Shown in pieces: positions 63,561 to 64,000 of a stretch of DNA of 64,000 bases. The stretch is from Gracilariopsis chorda (lineage: Eukaryota; Rhodophyta; Florideophyceae; Gracilariales; Gracilariaceae). The stretch's first letter is position 1, and every line of letters begins with the position of its first letter. The notes under the pieces are model-generated. The model saw only the letters and a list, made by a program, of their open reading frames with translations. It was not told where the DNA came from and did no database searches. The stretch covers positions 1-64,000 of the forward strand of contig NBIV01000131.1 of assembly GCA_003194525.1 (NCBI GenBank). Direction: 5' to 3'. Made by a program: the position numbers and the translations under genes.

Positions 63561-63565
63561 ATTGC

Positions 63566-63920
63566 GATGTGTCGCAGAGCCTAACCGTCTAGTGTTCATG
63601 CAGTAGCCGTAGCACAGGTTGGGTGGATCGCCAGCGGTGGGGCAGTCAAAACCCGAGCCCAAAGCGATAGATTTGAGCTGCCCGGCGTGCGTGAGTCTCA
63701 AAGCTCGGACAGTATCAAAATGCGGCGTGCTTGAGCAGCGTTGTCAGTGAGCCTCATCTGCCTTGAAGACCATCAGCCGCCAGCCATCAAACTATCTACT
63801 TTCATTAATAGAAACCACTGAAAATCATTTTGTTTTCATGGAGCCAGCCAAATCCGCATGTAAAATTTTGTGTTTTTCGTAGCTTTCGAACATTTCTGCA
63901 AACATTTTGCATGAGCAGTA
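63566..63920. other. no gene recognised
   Basis: Continuation of the DNA into which element E inserted. No coding or repeat signal. Confidence 0.45.
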
Positions 63921-63949
63921 AAACGTCTTGAACAATCAAGCCGTTTGAT
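63921..63949. repeat. 29-nt imperfect palindrome, copy 2
   Basis: About 25 of 29 positions equal 14705-14733 (both open AAACGTCTTG and close CGTTTGAT). Same orientation as copy 1. Confidence 0.6.
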
Positions 63950-64000
63950 AAACACCTCTGTAAGAGCACAATTTATTTTGCACTGGCGTATCAACGCAGA

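Larger units (their letters stand above)
58275..63565 (+). mobile_element. Ty3/gypsy element E, ATTGC target duplication
   Basis: LTRs 58280-58528 (249 bp) and 63315-63560 (246 bp) differ by roughly 10%. ATTGC flanks at 58275-58279 and 63561-63565. Plus-strand order gag, protease, RT, RNase H, integrase, chromodomain-like tail. A textbook polypurine tract GAAGAAGGGGAG precedes the right LTR. Broken about eight to ten times. RNase H and RT style relate it to composite C. Confidence 0.92.

Overview
This window looks like a repeat-dense stretch of a eukaryotic nuclear genome. A red alga (florideophyte-like) is the best guess: the one tRNA gene, tRNA-Glu(UUC), carries a 12-nt insertion in its D-loop, a type of ectopic tRNA intron known from the red alga Cyanidioschyzon merolae. 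The few host genes are intron-poor, with short GTATGT/GTAAGT...CTAAC...TAG introns, and most of the DNA is nested transposons. An oomycete or another protist is the main alternative. No bacterial gene organisation is seen.

Layout. 1-8960: a minus-strand Ty3/gypsy element with a chromodomain, running off the left edge. Its DNA, coding parts included, is studded with tiny perfect hairpins, which is the strangest signal in the window. 9101-9440: five tandem 68-bp units. About 9441-14560: a decayed Helitron (Rep with HUH motif, then Pif1 helicase), followed by a 65-bp array of nested palindromes and a second Helitron-like end. 16042-16125: tRNA-Glu. 16214-17186: a C2H2 zinc-finger gene. 18034-21065: a PIF/Harbinger transposon with target duplication, inverted ends, transposase and an intact Myb-like partner. 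21546-26210: a young Ty1/copia element.

26376-36060 is the main host-like island: a TLC-domain-like pseudogene, a second zinc-finger gene sharing its intron position with the first, a secreted Cys-rich protein with three Kazal-like repeats, and a hAT relic.

37029-63565 is a stack of insertions. An old gypsy element (D, minus strand) contains a 10-kb three-LTR gypsy composite (C), a second Harbinger (52668-56443) with unfamiliar extra genes, and a solo LTR of another family. A further gypsy element (E, plus strand) lies immediately to its right. Target-site duplications were read directly for C (GTCGG), E (ATTGC), the copia (CTTCA), the solo LTR (AACAA) and both Harbingers (TTA). By eye, LTR divergence gives the order copia (about 2%), C (about 7%), E (about 10%), D (about 20%).

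The genes do not form one pathway. The supported host complement is one tRNA, two zinc-finger genes, one secreted protein gene and one probable membrane-protein pseudogene. All family calls come from reading motifs; no database search was run.
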